A DNA stretch of 64,000 nucleotides from Muribaculaceae bacterium (GTDB taxonomy: Bacteria; Bacteroidota; Bacteroidia; Bacteroidales; Muribaculaceae). Under the pieces are notes generated by a model. That model did no database searches, was not told the origin of the DNA, and saw only the letters and a list, made by a program, of their open reading frames with translations. The stretch lies in NCBI GenBank assembly GCA_009775225.1, contig VSPE01000007.1, positions 12,512-76,511 of the forward strand, given 5' to 3'. Positions 43,130-52,922 of this stretch are shown piece after piece (the stretch's first letter is position 1; each line of letters starts with the position of its first letter). The translations under genes were made by a program, and so were the position numbers.

Positions 43130-45262
43130 TCAGTCTTTGTTGAGCGGAGCCACTTTGTGTTCGGGAGCCTTGCGGATACCGTCGCGGATAAGAAGAGCGT
43201 CGATAGTGGGGTCCTGACCGCGGAAACGGCGGTAAAGCTCGGCAGGATTCTCGGTGCCGCCGCGTGTGAGCACATTTTTGCGGAAACTATCGGCAGTAGC
43301 CTTGTCGAAGATGCCGTGCTCCTTGAAGAAGGCGAACGCGTCGGCGTCGAGTACCTCGGCCCACTTGTAGCTGTAGTAGCCTGCGGCATAACCGCCCGAG
43401 AAGATGTGGCTGAAAGTGGTCGATGTCATGGAGCCTTCCACATCGTCGGGGAAGATGCGCACACTTTCAACGGCCTCTTTTTCGAAGGCTGCGGCATCGG
43501 TCACAGGTTCTTTGATGCTGTGCCATGCCATGTCGAGATAGCCGAAGCCGAGCTGACGCATACATGCGTATGCCGCGCCGTACTGCGACGATGCCTCAAG
43601 GCGCTCTATGAGTTCGGCCGGTATGGGTTCGCCTGTCTTGTAGTTACGAGCGAAGCCGTCGAGGAACTCTTTTTCCGTGAGATAGTTCTCGTTGAACTGC
43701 GAGGGCAGTTCTACAAAGTCGCGGTACACGGCGGTGCCGGAGAGTGAGGCATATTTGGTGTCGGCGAGAAGGCCGTGCAGCGAATGGCCGAACTCGTGCA
43801 GGAAGGTCTCAACCTCGTAGGGTGTGAGCAGCGAGGGGGTGTCGGCGGTAGGCTTCGTAAAGTTCATCACAATGGTTACGTGCGGGCGCGAGTTTGTGCC
43901 GTTTTCGTCGATATACTGCTCCTTGAAGTTGGTCATCCAGGCACCGGGGCGTTTCGATGCGCGGGGGAAGAAATCGGTGTAGAGCACTCCGATATAGCGG
44001 CCGGAGTCGTCTGTTACATCGTAGGCCTTTACGTCGGGGTGATATACCTCTATTGTTTCGTTGGGGGTGAACTGAAGTCCGTAGAGTTTCGTGGCAAGGC
44101 CGAATACACCGCCTACAACCTTGTCAAGCTCGAAGTAGGGACGCAGCTCTTCTTCGTCGAATGAGTATTTCTCGGCTTTGAGCTTGTTGGAGTAGTAGGA
44201 GTAGTCCCACGGTTTTATTGTCACTGGTTTTCCTTCGAGCCCGGAGGCAAATTCGGTGAGCTCTTTCATCTCGGCGTCGAGGGCGGGACGGTAGGCCTCA
44301 CGCAGGCGTCCAAGAAGGTCGAACACGGCCTCGGGCTTTTCGGCCATAGTGCGCTTCAGCGTGTGGGTGGCATAGTCGGGGCTGCCGAGAAGACCGGCAA
44401 TCTCAAGACGCAGAGCGGCGATGCGCTTGGCGTTCTCTACGTTGGAATACTCGCCCTTGGTGTTGCGCGAGGTGTAGAGGCGGTACATGCGTTCGCGAAG
44501 GTCGGGGCGGGCCGAGTATTTCATAAAGGCCATGTACACGGGCTGGTCGAGAGTAAAGAGATATTCGCCCTTGCGGCCTTTGGCCTCGGCAGCTTCTGCG
44601 GCGGCGCTGACAGAGCTTGCGGGCAGGCCTGCGAGGTCGTCGGCTGTGAGCCAGATTTCGTAGGTGCTCATTTCTTTAAGCACATTTTGGCCGAACTCGG
44701 TGGTGAGAGCCGACAGCTCGGACGACAGCGCGCGGTATTTTTCGCGGTCGTCGCCTTGAAGCATCGCGCCCGAAAGAGCGAAAGAATCGTATGTTTTCTG
44801 GAGAAGCATACGGTCTTCTCCGTTGAGATTGAAGAGCTCGCGGTCGTCGTATACGGCTTTGATGCGCTGCCACAGTGCCTCGTTGAGAACAATGGAGGTA
44901 GAGTAGTCGCTGAGCTTGGCGGACGCTTCTACGGCAACTTCCATCATCTTGTCGGAAGCGTTGGCCGACAGGAGGGGATAGAATACGTTCAGCACGCGGT
45001 TTAGGTCTTCGCCCGTGCGTTCGAGAGCCACAATTGTGTTCTCGAAGTCGGGGCGGCTACGTTGGCGTGTGATAGCGTCGATTTCCTGACGGGCCAGCTC
45101 GATGCCGCGGTCTATGGCGGGCATCCACATGCTGTCGTCTATCGCGGAGAACTGCGGTGTGCCGTGAGTGCCGGTGAAAGGTTTTTCGAATATGTTTTCT
45201 GCTTGCATTATTGTTGCGCTTGTCAGAATAAGTGCTGATGATATAATTTGTTTTGCTTTCAT
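43130..45262 (-). CDS. M3 family metallopeptidase (Dcp/oligopeptidase type)
   Basis: The 710-residue protein has the zinc motif HEFGH in LHEFGHSLHGLL near residue 490 and the downstream FNENYLTEKEFLD and GYAAGYYSYKWAEV regions of peptidyl-dipeptidases of the Dcp group. A signal peptide of about 20 residues precedes it, so it is probably periplasmic. It removes dipeptides or cuts oligopeptides. It follows the glutamine synthetase-like gene by 38 bases in the operon. Confidence 0.92.
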   Translation of the reverse strand: MKAKQIISSALILTSATIMQAENIFEKPFTGTHGTPQFSAIDDSMWMPAIDRGIELARQEIDAITRQRSRPDFENTIVALERTGEDLNRVLNVFYPLLSANASDKMMEVAVEASAKLSDYSTSIVLNEALWQRIKAVYDDRELFNLNGEDRMLLQKTYDSFALSGAMLQGDDREKYRALSSELSALTTEFGQNVLKEMSTYEIWLTADDLAGLPASSVSAAAEAAEAKGRKGEYLFTLDQPVYMAFMKYSARPDLRERMYRLYTSRNTKGEYSNVENAKRIAALRLEIAGLLGSPDYATHTLKRTMAEKPEAVFDLLGRLREAYRPALDAEMKELTEFASGLEGKPVTIKPWDYSYYSNKLKAEKYSFDEEELRPYFELDKVVGGVFGLATKLYGLQFTPNETIEVYHPDVKAYDVTDDSGRYIGVLYTDFFPRASKRPGAWMTNFKEQYIDENGTNSRPHVTIVMNFTKPTADTPSLLTPYEVETFLHEFGHSLHGLLADTKYASLSGTAVYRDFVELPSQFNENYLTEKEFLDGFARNYKTGEPIPAELIERLEASSQYGAAYACMRQLGFGYLDMAWHSIKEPVTDAAAFEKEAVESVRIFPDDVEGSMTSTTFSHIFSGGYAAGYYSYKWAEVLDADAFAFFKEHGIFDKATADSFRKNVLTRGGTENPAELYRRFRGQDPTIDALLIRDGIRKAPEHKVAPLNKD

Positions 45263-45300
45263 ATAACTACTAATGCAAAGATTGTGCCAATATTGACTAA

Positions 45301-46812
45301 TTATCCGCAGTGGAAGTGTTCTTTTACCATTTCGAGCATGAGTTCACGGTCGAGAAGGGCTGCCGATGCACGTTTTTCGTCGTAGGAGCGGAGCCTTGCG
45401 GATACACCTGCGAGCATGGCGGGCGAGAACACACCTTCGGCTTCGAATACATCCGCACGGCTGTCGAGACAGTCTGCCGACGCATGGCAGTTAGCCGGCA
45501 GTGTGGGGAGGGCTGCAAGTCGGGCGGCGTTTTCGGGCTTGTGAATGTCGACATCCACATAGTACTTTGCGGCTACGTCGAGTGGCTCATTCATTTCAAA
45601 CCCGTGGCGAACGGCTACCGCGAGGCCGGCAAGGAGCATATACAGGTCGGCGGAGCCGTCGGCAGAGCGTATCTCGAAAGTCTGCTTAGCGGTGTAGGCT
45701 TTGTCGGGTGCTATGTCGCAGGCCGCTTTTCCGTTGGCAGTGGCGCACATGTCGGCATTGCCTGTCCAGCCAAGGGGTACGCGTACGAGTACCGAGCGGT
45801 TGCGGTCGCCCCAGCAGATGTTGGTAGGCGCTTCCTGGTGGGGAACCAGACGGAAGTAGGAGGTTGGGTTGGTGTTTCCGAAAGCGGTGAGGGCGGGCGC
45901 CAAATCCATTATACCGGCAATGGCAGTACGCGCATTGTCGCTGAGACGGCCGTCGGTAATCATCACGCTGTTGCCTTGGGTATCCATCAGGCGCATGTGG
46001 ATGTGGAGGCCGGAGCCTGCCTTACCTGTGGTGATTTTGGGTGCGAATGTAATTTCGAGACCTTCGCGGGCGGCCTGGTTGCGTATTACCCACTTGGCAA
46101 GCATGAGCTGGTCTGCGGCATCGCGTGCGTCTACCGGTAGGAACTCTATTTCGTTCTGCTCGTATATTTTGCCGTCGAGTGTGAAGTTGCCTACTTCCGA
46201 GTGTCCGTACTTTATCTGACCGCCGGTGCTCGCAATGAGGCTCATGCAGCGTGTGCGGAAGTCGTTGAACTTGGCGTAGGGAGCCGATTCGTGGTAGCCG
46301 CGCTGGTCGGTGGCGGGGTATTCGCCAGAGTCGGGGGCAATGACGTAGAACTCAAGCTCGCCCATAGCGTGGAACACGAACCCGGTTTTGGCTGTGAATG
46401 TCTCGCATGCTTTGGCGAGAGTGTACTCGGGCGCGCTTTCGAGGGGCTGGCCTTCGTTGTTGAAGTAGGAGCACAGCATGGTGAGAGTGGGAATTTCCGC
46501 GAAGGGGTCGCGGAAGGCTGTGCGCAGGCGCGGCACAACATACAGGTCGGAACTTCCCGCGCTGATAAAGGGGAAGAGCGAAGAGCCGTCTACACGCTCG
46601 CCTTTGGTGAGGATAGTCTCAAGATAGGCCAGGTCGTTGATTACGAAGTTGAGTGTCTTGAGGCGGCCGTCGGCTGCGGGGTACATGAAGTTTACCATTT
46701 CGATGCCTCGCTCGCATACGTAGTTTATTATGTCGGAGAGTGTGAAGGTGTCGGGAGATTTCCGAAGGAACGACACCACGTCGTTCTTGGATAGTTGCAG
46801 TGTTTTGTTCAT
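45301..46812 (-). CDS. Glutamine synthetase family enzyme
   Basis: This 503-residue protein has the GS type I fold. The beta-grasp part ends near FPFISAGSSDLYVVPR; the catalytic part has the Glu in MGELEFYV, GSGLHIHMRL, APTNICWGDRNRSVLVRVP and RSADGSADLYML. It resembles the gamma-glutamyl ligases of the GlnA/PuuA group as well as true glutamine synthetase, and sequence alone does not decide. Bacteroidota normally also have a GSIII for nitrogen assimilation. It sits between a dipeptide epimerase and an M3 peptidase, which makes a peptide- or amino acid-linked ligase role possible. Confidence 0.85.
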   Translation of the reverse strand: MNKTLQLSKNDVVSFLRKSPDTFTLSDIINYVCERGIEMVNFMYPAADGRLKTLNFVINDLAYLETILTKGERVDGSSLFPFISAGSSDLYVVPRLRTAFRDPFAEIPTLTMLCSYFNNEGQPLESAPEYTLAKACETFTAKTGFVFHAMGELEFYVIAPDSGEYPATDQRGYHESAPYAKFNDFRTRCMSLIASTGGQIKYGHSEVGNFTLDGKIYEQNEIEFLPVDARDAADQLMLAKWVIRNQAAREGLEITFAPKITTGKAGSGLHIHMRLMDTQGNSVMITDGRLSDNARTAIAGIMDLAPALTAFGNTNPTSYFRLVPHQEAPTNICWGDRNRSVLVRVPLGWTGNADMCATANGKAACDIAPDKAYTAKQTFEIRSADGSADLYMLLAGLAVAVRHGFEMNEPLDVAAKYYVDVDIHKPENAARLAALPTLPANCHASADCLDSRADVFEAEGVFSPAMLAGVSARLRSYDEKRASAALLDRELMLEMVKEHFHCG

Positions 46813-46857
46813 GATAATCGGTTGTTAAAATCCTTTAGGAGATATGTAAATAGCTTG

Positions 46858-47988
46858 TTATACAGGAATGACGCCTATGCCGGGGCGGTCGTTGAGAGTG
46901 ACTTTGCCGTCGACTATTTTCATTCCGTCGAAAATGTCGTTGGCGATAAGGAGGTTGCCGTCGAGGTCGGCCCAGTCTACCATAGGTGCGAGTTGAGCGG
47001 CGGCGCTTACGGCGCACGAAGTCTCAGTCATGCAGCCGAGCATCACCTTCATGCCGAGAGCTCGGGCGAGGACTGCCATTTGGTAAGCCTCGTGCATGCC
47101 GGTGCTCTTCATGAGTTTGATGTTTATGCCGTCGTAGGCCTGGGCGGCGCGCCGTACGTCGGGCAGGCGCTGCAGGAACTCGTCGGCAATGATAGGTAGC
47201 GGCGAGCGTTCGCGCAGCCATGCGGTGTCGTCGATTGCTGCTTTGTCCATAGGTTGCTCTACGAACAGGCAGTTTCGCTCGGCGAGCCAATGGCACATCT
47301 CGAGAGCCTTTTCGCGGTTGTTCCAGCCCTGATTGGCATCCACACAGATAGGCACGTCGGTATGGCGCCTGAGCGCTTCCACAATTTCCTTGTCGTGGTC
47401 GAGACCCATTTTTACTTTCACAACTTTATAGGGCGAAGTCTCCTCGATTTTCTTTTTCATTTCCACCGGGTCGGCGTCGTAAGAAATTGTGAAAGAGGTG
47501 TTCGGGGTCTTGTCGGGATTGAGTCCCCATATTTTGTGCCAAGGCTGTCCCATGATTTTCCCGGAGAGGTCATGCAGGGCAATGTCGACCGATGCTTTTG
47601 CTGCACGGTTGTCGGGGGCTACGCTCTCCATATATTCATGGATTTCTTCGATGCGGAAAGGGTCGGAGAACTGTGAGAGGTCAAGTTTGCCGATAAATTC
47701 GGAGACAGAAGCTACCGACTCGCCCAGATAGGGCGGCATGGAGGCTTCGCCGTAGCCTGTTATGCCGTCGTATTCGATTTGCACCTGTACGCCGGGAGTG
47801 GTGGTGCGCTGGTTGCGTGCGAGGTTGAATGCGTGACGCAGTTTAAGTTCGTAGGGCCGGAACGAGAGGTTCAACCGGCCTGCTTTGGCTGTCGGCCGGG
47901 TAGGAGAGTCGAGTGCTGATATGGAGACGGGGCTGGCGGCTATGAGCGCACCGAGCATGCCTGTTTTTATAAAGTCGCGGCGTCGCAT
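46858..47988 (-). CDS. L-Ala-D/L-Glu epimerase (enolase superfamily)
   Basis: The 376-residue protein begins with MRRRDFIKTG and a hydrophobic stretch, a Tat-like signal. The muconate-lactonizing-enzyme fold has the KVK motif (Lys191, Lys193), metal ligands Asp217, Glu244 and Asp269, Lys291, and the DLDGNLL motif (341-347) that marks dipeptide epimerases. It epimerises the glutamate of L-Ala-D-Glu, making murein dipeptides digestible. It lies between the NlpC/P60 endopeptidase that would release the dipeptide and the ligase-like enzyme. Confidence 0.93.
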   Translation of the reverse strand: MRRRDFIKTGMLGALIAASPVSISALDSPTRPTAKAGRLNLSFRPYELKLRHAFNLARNQRTTTPGVQVQIEYDGITGYGEASMPPYLGESVASVSEFIGKLDLSQFSDPFRIEEIHEYMESVAPDNRAAKASVDIALHDLSGKIMGQPWHKIWGLNPDKTPNTSFTISYDADPVEMKKKIEETSPYKVVKVKMGLDHDKEIVEALRRHTDVPICVDANQGWNNREKALEMCHWLAERNCLFVEQPMDKAAIDDTAWLRERSPLPIIADEFLQRLPDVRRAAQAYDGINIKLMKSTGMHEAYQMAVLARALGMKVMLGCMTETSCAVSAAAQLAPMVDWADLDGNLLIANDIFDGMKIVDGKVTLNDRPGIGVIPV

Positions 47989-48015
47989 ATATTGTCGAAA
48001 TTAAATTCTTAATTT

Positions 48016-49191
48016 TTAAAAGTACCACGGATGATTGCGTGCACGGATTATGCCGGGAGTTTCCTCGTTGCCGGCGATGCGTACTGCATGAAGGAACGGA
48101 GTGGTAAGATAGTCGGGCGAGTCGGGGTCTACGCTGTTTCGCTTCACACGCCCTGATGAATGTACGTAGTTGCCATTGCTGTCGTATATAGCCACGTGGG
48201 TCACTTTTTTAGTGGTGGCGTTGCCGAAGAACAGCAGGTCGCCCGGCCTGCATGTGCGCCAGTTGGCAGTTTCGATGCGGGTGCCGGTGAGAGCCTGCTG
48301 CGAGGCGTCGCGCATGAGTATTATGCCGTTGGCAAAGTAGCTCACTTTGGCCAAACCGCTGCAGTCAAGGGCCTTTACCGATGTGCCGCCCCAAAGATAA
48401 GGCGTACCTTCCATGCTGTATGCAGTGTCGAGGATGAGGTCGGGGTCGAAGTCCTGTGCGGCCCATTGCTCTATGGGAATCATAGCGGTGGCATCGACAT
48501 ATCCTGTGCGTCCGTCGGGAAGTTCTATGCGCAGGCGTCCGTTTTCGATGCCTCCCACACCTCCGACGGCGCTTACGATGCAGCCGTTAACGAGGTCGGT
48601 GACAATGTCGCGAGGGCCTTCGGCCGAAGCGGATGTGTACACGCGTATCTGGAATGGCGAGGCAACGATGAAGCGTTTGGTTGCGCGCCATGCTTCCATT
48701 TCCGAGGGTGTTTTCGGGACTACCGAGCTGGAGGGTACGTAGGCAATGTAGCCATCGGGAGTCTGTACGCGCATCCATTCTTTGTGTCTTTCGAGCACTC
48801 GCAGAGGGGTACCGAGCACCGACTGGGTGGCCATTTCGGCGGCATGGCGCGGTGCGGTGCGGTGGCTCGCAGCCGGAATACTTGTGAGCGCCCAGCTGTC
48901 GTAGGGGAGGAGCTTTATGCTGTCGGCATAGTCTATGCCTGTCTTTGCCAGTGCAGTCACCACGGCTTTTCGGGCAAGGGAGTCGGAAGTGATGCCACCT
49001 ACAACGAGTCTGCCGTCGTTGTCGTGGTATGCCTTTATGTCGAAAATTGCCTGTCGCGCATCGGATGCGGTGTGCGCTTTGGCTTCGGCGACAGCCCTGG
49101 ACACGGTCTCAAGTTCGCGAGCCGAAGACTGGGCGAGGAGTGCGCTGCAACTTCCGAGAAGCATTGTTGCAAAGAAGATATGTCGTTTCAC
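48016..49191 (-). CDS. NlpC/P60 murein endopeptidase with SH3-type N-terminal domains
   Basis: This 391-residue exported protein has a signal peptide (to about residue 21), two SH3-like domains (about 120-160 and 175-240), and an NlpC/P60 domain with Cys277 (KALDCSGL), His332 (KVTHVAIYD) and His344 (YVHSSG). The design is that of dipeptidyl-peptidase VI / gamma-D-glutamyl-L-diamino acid endopeptidases, which release L-Ala-D-Glu from murein peptides. The epimerase gene follows 27 bases later. Confidence 0.93.
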   Translation of the reverse strand: MKRHIFFATMLLGSCSALLAQSSARELETVSRAVAEAKAHTASDARQAIFDIKAYHDNDGRLVVGGITSDSLARKAVVTALAKTGIDYADSIKLLPYDSWALTSIPAASHRTAPRHAAEMATQSVLGTPLRVLERHKEWMRVQTPDGYIAYVPSSSVVPKTPSEMEAWRATKRFIVASPFQIRVYTSASAEGPRDIVTDLVNGCIVSAVGGVGGIENGRLRIELPDGRTGYVDATAMIPIEQWAAQDFDPDLILDTAYSMEGTPYLWGGTSVKALDCSGLAKVSYFANGIILMRDASQQALTGTRIETANWRTCRPGDLLFFGNATTKKVTHVAIYDSNGNYVHSSGRVKRNSVDPDSPDYLTTPFLHAVRIAGNEETPGIIRARNHPWYF

Positions 49192-49240
49192 GATAGTTGG
49201 TTTTTGGTGTTAAGATGTTGTAGACAAGCGTTGCTGAACG

Positions 49241-50635
49241 TCAGTCTTTTACAGGAGTCACATCGATAATCTCCATGCGGTACTTCCATGCGGGATAGTA
49301 GAGATTTCCCTTTGTGGATTCCACTTCCCCGGTCTGGAAGTCGACAGTCTCGCTGCGCACAAAGCGTTTCGGCGGAAAGAACTCGCTGCCCACCGCTTTG
49401 TTGGCGGCGAAGCGGTGAGCGTCGATGCCATGCGAGTAGAAGCCTGTTATGTCTTTGTTGTCGGAGGTTGTGTATCTTCCGAAAGAAACATCCACGGGGA
49501 GCCAGCCGATGCCTTCGTAGTACACTTCGGCCCAGTCGTGCAGGTTCAGCTCGCCTGGGTGGAGCATCCAGCCGCTTTCCCAGCGGGCAGGCACTCCAAG
49601 ACTGCGCATGAGCGAAATGTAGAGGAGCGATACCTGTCCGCAGTCGCCGTGGCGCTCGCGTATCACATATTGCGGCATACAGTCTATAGTGCTGTATTCG
49701 CGCGCTCCGGCCCAGGGGTAGCAGCTGATGATGTAGTCGAACACCTTTTCGCTTTGTCTGTAAGGATTGGTCTCGGCTCCTACTATGGCATGTGCGAGCG
49801 AGTCGAGAGGCACAATGTGCGGGCCGTCGGGCAGGGTTGTATAACGCTTGTACAGCTGCGAATTGCGGTCGTAGGGCTTGAGCGAAGCGAGAATGTCGGA
49901 TTCTGGTTTCCATGCTCCTGACGATATGAAGCTACCCACATACTCGAAGCGGGCTGTGTCGCCCTTTGCGGGAGCCGGAGCCTTGAAGTAAATACTGTTG
50001 TGCGGCGAGCGGTGTCCAGAGAGTGTGTATTGTGACGGTTCTGCATCGATGATGCGCACGTTGCGCTGACGGTCGCAGCGGGTGCTGTCGAGAGGCACCG
50101 GCATCCACACCCGCAGGGTGTCGCCTTCAAGCTCTTCAGCGTACGGCACTTCGATAGAGAAACGGTAGGTGACGCGGTGGCTCCGGCCCTCGGGATTGCT
50201 GCCGTTGTAATAAGCGATGACAGAATCGGCATAGCTGATGCGTGCGGCCGAAGCCCTGTCGCCTCGGCGGCGTGCGCCTCCGTTGTAGTCTGGGTGCAGC
50301 AGGTTGAGGTTCCGCACCGATTTGCGGAAAAAACGCAGTGAGCCGTCATCGAGTGTAATGGCCTCAAGATAGTGACAGGCGAGGAATGTGTCGATGTCGG
50401 CATCGGTGACTTCGGGGTGTGTCTTTACTATTTCCGCGAGGAGCTCTTCGCGAGTAAGGGGAAAGTCGGCTACAGTGCGGGCATGGATAGCTGTCGCAGA
50501 ATCGGTCTCAAGCCAAGAGGAATTTTCAAGACCGAGGTCGGCGCGGATGTCGGAGGCGTGTTCGCTGATTTTCCATGCGGCGAAACTGCCGGCGGCTATG
50601 ACTAGTGCTAAGATAAGATACTTTTTCATGCGCAT
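49241..50635 (-). CDS. Secreted transglutaminase-like protein
   Basis: The 464-residue protein has a signal peptide or anchor (about 1-22), an N-terminal alpha-beta part, and a transglutaminase core with the triad Cys332 (RHGDCGQ), His366 (LNLHDWAEVYY) and Asp382 (LPVDVSFG). Such cores usually act as cysteine proteases or peptide-processing enzymes in bacteria. It heads the murein-peptide operon, with a promoter-like sequence 17 bases upstream. The start could also be the ATG at 50629. Confidence 0.88.
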   Translation of the reverse strand: MRMKKYLILALVIAAGSFAAWKISEHASDIRADLGLENSSWLETDSATAIHARTVADFPLTREELLAEIVKTHPEVTDADIDTFLACHYLEAITLDDGSLRFFRKSVRNLNLLHPDYNGGARRRGDRASAARISYADSVIAYYNGSNPEGRSHRVTYRFSIEVPYAEELEGDTLRVWMPVPLDSTRCDRQRNVRIIDAEPSQYTLSGHRSPHNSIYFKAPAPAKGDTARFEYVGSFISSGAWKPESDILASLKPYDRNSQLYKRYTTLPDGPHIVPLDSLAHAIVGAETNPYRQSEKVFDYIISCYPWAGAREYSTIDCMPQYVIRERHGDCGQVSLLYISLMRSLGVPARWESGWMLHPGELNLHDWAEVYYEGIGWLPVDVSFGRYTTSDNKDITGFYSHGIDAHRFAANKAVGSEFFPPKRFVRSETVDFQTGEVESTKGNLYYPAWKYRMEIIDVTPVKD

Positions 50636-50651
50636 GTGCGTGTTTTAGTCG

Positions 50652-50682
50652 TAAAGTTAGCTAAATTCCCGCACATGGCAAT
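50652..50682 (-). promoter_or_regulatory. Putative promoter of the murein-peptide operon
   Basis: ATTG (50679-50682), 19 bases and TAACTTTA (50652-50659) form a near match to the Bacteroidota consensus on the minus strand. The box lies 16 bases before the transglutaminase-like start. Confidence 0.5.
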
Positions 50683-50722
50683 ATTTGTGAAGAATAATTC
50701 AAAAAATAGTGGGGTGGTATAC

Positions 50723-50752
50723 GAAAAAAAGCCACCTGAAACAGGTGGCTTT
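50723..50752 (-). terminator. Terminator of tRNA-fMet
   Basis: AAAGCCACCTG and its exact complement (11 bp stem, AAA loop) are followed on the minus strand by a run of seven T. It lies seven bases after the tRNA 3' end. Confidence 0.85.
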
Positions 50753-50759
50753 GCCGGAG

Positions 50760-50831
<72 letters not shown>

Positions 50832-50845
50832 GTGTTTTGACAGTG

Positions 50846-50877
50846 CAAAGTTACAACACTTTTTCCGGTTTGTCAAG
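50846..50877 (-). promoter_or_regulatory. Promoter of tRNA-fMet
   Basis: CTTG (50874-50877), 20 bases and TAACTTTG (50846-50853) fit the Bacteroidota consensus. Transcription would start near 50842, eleven bases before the mature 5' end. Confidence 0.7.
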
Positions 50878-50881
50878 TGGT

Positions 50882-52903
50882 TTAACTTATGTTAACACAA
50901 TTATTTTCCAGCATCTTGAGGAATTTGTCCTCATCTATGATTGCAACACCCAGTTTCTGAGCCTTTTCGAGCTTGGTCGGACCCATATTTTCGCCAGCAA
51001 GCACAAAATCGGTTTTTTTAGAAATAGAGCCTGAGTTTTTGCCGCCGTGGCGTTCAATCATACTTTTGTACTCGTCGCGGCTGTGGCGGGCGAATACCCC
51101 GCTAATCACGAAAGTCTTTCCGGCGAGAGTGTCGGAGAGCGGTTCCGCGAGGTTGGATGCTGCAACTTCCATCTGCACTCCGGCCGCGGCAAGACGCGCC
51201 ACCATTGTGCGGTTCTGTTCGTCGGCGAAGAAATCGGCTATGGTTCGTGCAATACGCGGGCCTACGTCCTCAATGGCCTCAAGTTGCTCGACGGGCATTT
51301 CCTGCAGGTGCGACATGGAGCCTGCGGCACGAGCCACCTTCTTGGCAGTGGTTTCACCTACGTAGGGAATGGACAGCGCATATACCACGCGTTCGAAGGG
51401 AACCTCGCGGCTTGCCGCTATGCCGTCGACCACACGCTGTGCGCTTTTGGCGGCAAAGCCTTCAATTTGCATCAGTTCCACGGGAGTAAGTTCGTAGAGG
51501 TCGGCTACATTGCGTACGAAGCCGTGGCGGAAGAGAGCGGCGGCAGTCTCTTCGCCGATGCCGTCGATATTCATCATGCGGCGCCCTACAAAGTGCTCTA
51601 TGCGTCCTACAATCTGCGGAACACAGCCCTCTTTGTTGGGGCATACCCAGGCAGCCTCGCCCTCAACGCGCACCAGGGGGGTGCCGCATGCTGGGCAGTG
51701 GCTTACAAAAGTTACCTTGGCGGCACCAGGCACACGTGCGCCGGTGTCGACTCCGGTTATTTTGGGGATGATTTCGCCACCTTTCTCCACGTATAGCATA
51801 TCGCCTTCGTGTATGTCGAGCGCCTGCACGATGTCGTCGTTGTGTAGCGACGCACGCTTCACTATAGTACCCGAAAGGAGTACCGGCTCAAGGTTTGCCA
51901 CGGGTGTGATGATGCCCATTCGGCCTACGTCGAACGATACGAACCGCAGGCGTGTGAGCGCGCGTTCGGCTGCAAATTTATAGGCCACGGCCCAGCGGGG
52001 CGACTTCGCCGTGAAGCCGAGGTTGAGTTGCTGGCGCAGGGAGTTGACTTTGAATACGAGTCCGTCGGTGGCGACCGGCAACTCCTTGCGTGCCGTGTCC
52101 CAATGGCGGATGTACTCGTCGACCTCCTCGATTGTGTGGAGGCGTGTCATGGCCTTGCTGACCCTGAAGCCCCAGCTTTCGGCGGCCTTCATATTATCGT
52201 AGTGATTGTCGAAGGGCAGGTTCTCGCCGAGGAGATAGTATAGGTAGGCGTCGAGGCCGCGGCGCGCCACTTCGGCCGAATTGAGGAGCTTGAGTGTGCC
52301 TGAGGCTGCATTGCGCGGATTTGCGAAGAGAGGCTCGCCGGCCGCTTCACGCTCGGCGTTGATGCGGTCGAACTCGGCCCAGGGCAGCACTATCTCGCCG
52401 CGTATTTCGAAGAACTCGGGCCAGCCGGAGCCTTGCAGCTGCAGCGGTATACTGCGAATGGTGCGGATGTTGTCGGTGACGACATCGCCTTTTTCGCCGT
52501 CGCCGCGCGTTACGGCTCGCACCAGACGACCGTGTTCGTATATGAGCGATATGCCCGAACCGTCGAACTTCATCTCACCCACTACTGTCACGTCCTGCCC
52601 CATTAGCCCTTCGTCGACGCGCCTGAACCAAGCGTCAACATCGTCTATCGAATAAGTGTTTGCCAGCGAGAGCATGGGATACACGTGGGGCGCCTGTACA
52701 AAGCCTTCGATTATGTCGGAGCCTACCCGCTGAGTGGGGGAGTTGGGGTCGTATTCTTCGGGATGTATGCGCTCGAGCTCTTCAAGCTCCTTCATGAGCA
52801 TATCGAAGTCGCGGTCGGATATTTCCGGCTCGTTCTTCACATAGTAGTTGTAGTTGTGGCGGTGAAGTTCCTGCCTGAGTTGGTGTATACGGTCGACACT
52901 CAT
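50882..52903 (-). CDS. ligA: NAD-dependent DNA ligase
   Basis: The 673-residue protein has the adenylation motif EMKFDGSG with Lys112, an OB domain, a four-Cys zinc finger (CPACG to CPNKEGC), a helix-hairpin-helix region and a BRCT domain (about 585-665). It seals nicks in replication and repair. It follows ruvC by 19 bases and may be transcribed from the promoter of the 1360-residue gene. Its stop lies next to the tRNA-fMet promoter. Confidence 0.97.
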   Translation of the reverse strand: MSVDRIHQLRQELHRHNYNYYVKNEPEISDRDFDMLMKELEELERIHPEEYDPNSPTQRVGSDIIEGFVQAPHVYPMLSLANTYSIDDVDAWFRRVDEGLMGQDVTVVGEMKFDGSGISLIYEHGRLVRAVTRGDGEKGDVVTDNIRTIRSIPLQLQGSGWPEFFEIRGEIVLPWAEFDRINAEREAAGEPLFANPRNAASGTLKLLNSAEVARRGLDAYLYYLLGENLPFDNHYDNMKAAESWGFRVSKAMTRLHTIEEVDEYIRHWDTARKELPVATDGLVFKVNSLRQQLNLGFTAKSPRWAVAYKFAAERALTRLRFVSFDVGRMGIITPVANLEPVLLSGTIVKRASLHNDDIVQALDIHEGDMLYVEKGGEIIPKITGVDTGARVPGAAKVTFVSHCPACGTPLVRVEGEAAWVCPNKEGCVPQIVGRIEHFVGRRMMNIDGIGEETAAALFRHGFVRNVADLYELTPVELMQIEGFAAKSAQRVVDGIAASREVPFERVVYALSIPYVGETTAKKVARAAGSMSHLQEMPVEQLEAIEDVGPRIARTIADFFADEQNRTMVARLAAAGVQMEVAASNLAEPLSDTLAGKTFVISGVFARHSRDEYKSMIERHGGKNSGSISKKTDFVLAGENMGPTKLEKAQKLGVAIIDEDKFLKMLENNCVNIS

Positions 52904-52922
52904 AGTGTGTTGGTATTGTTTT

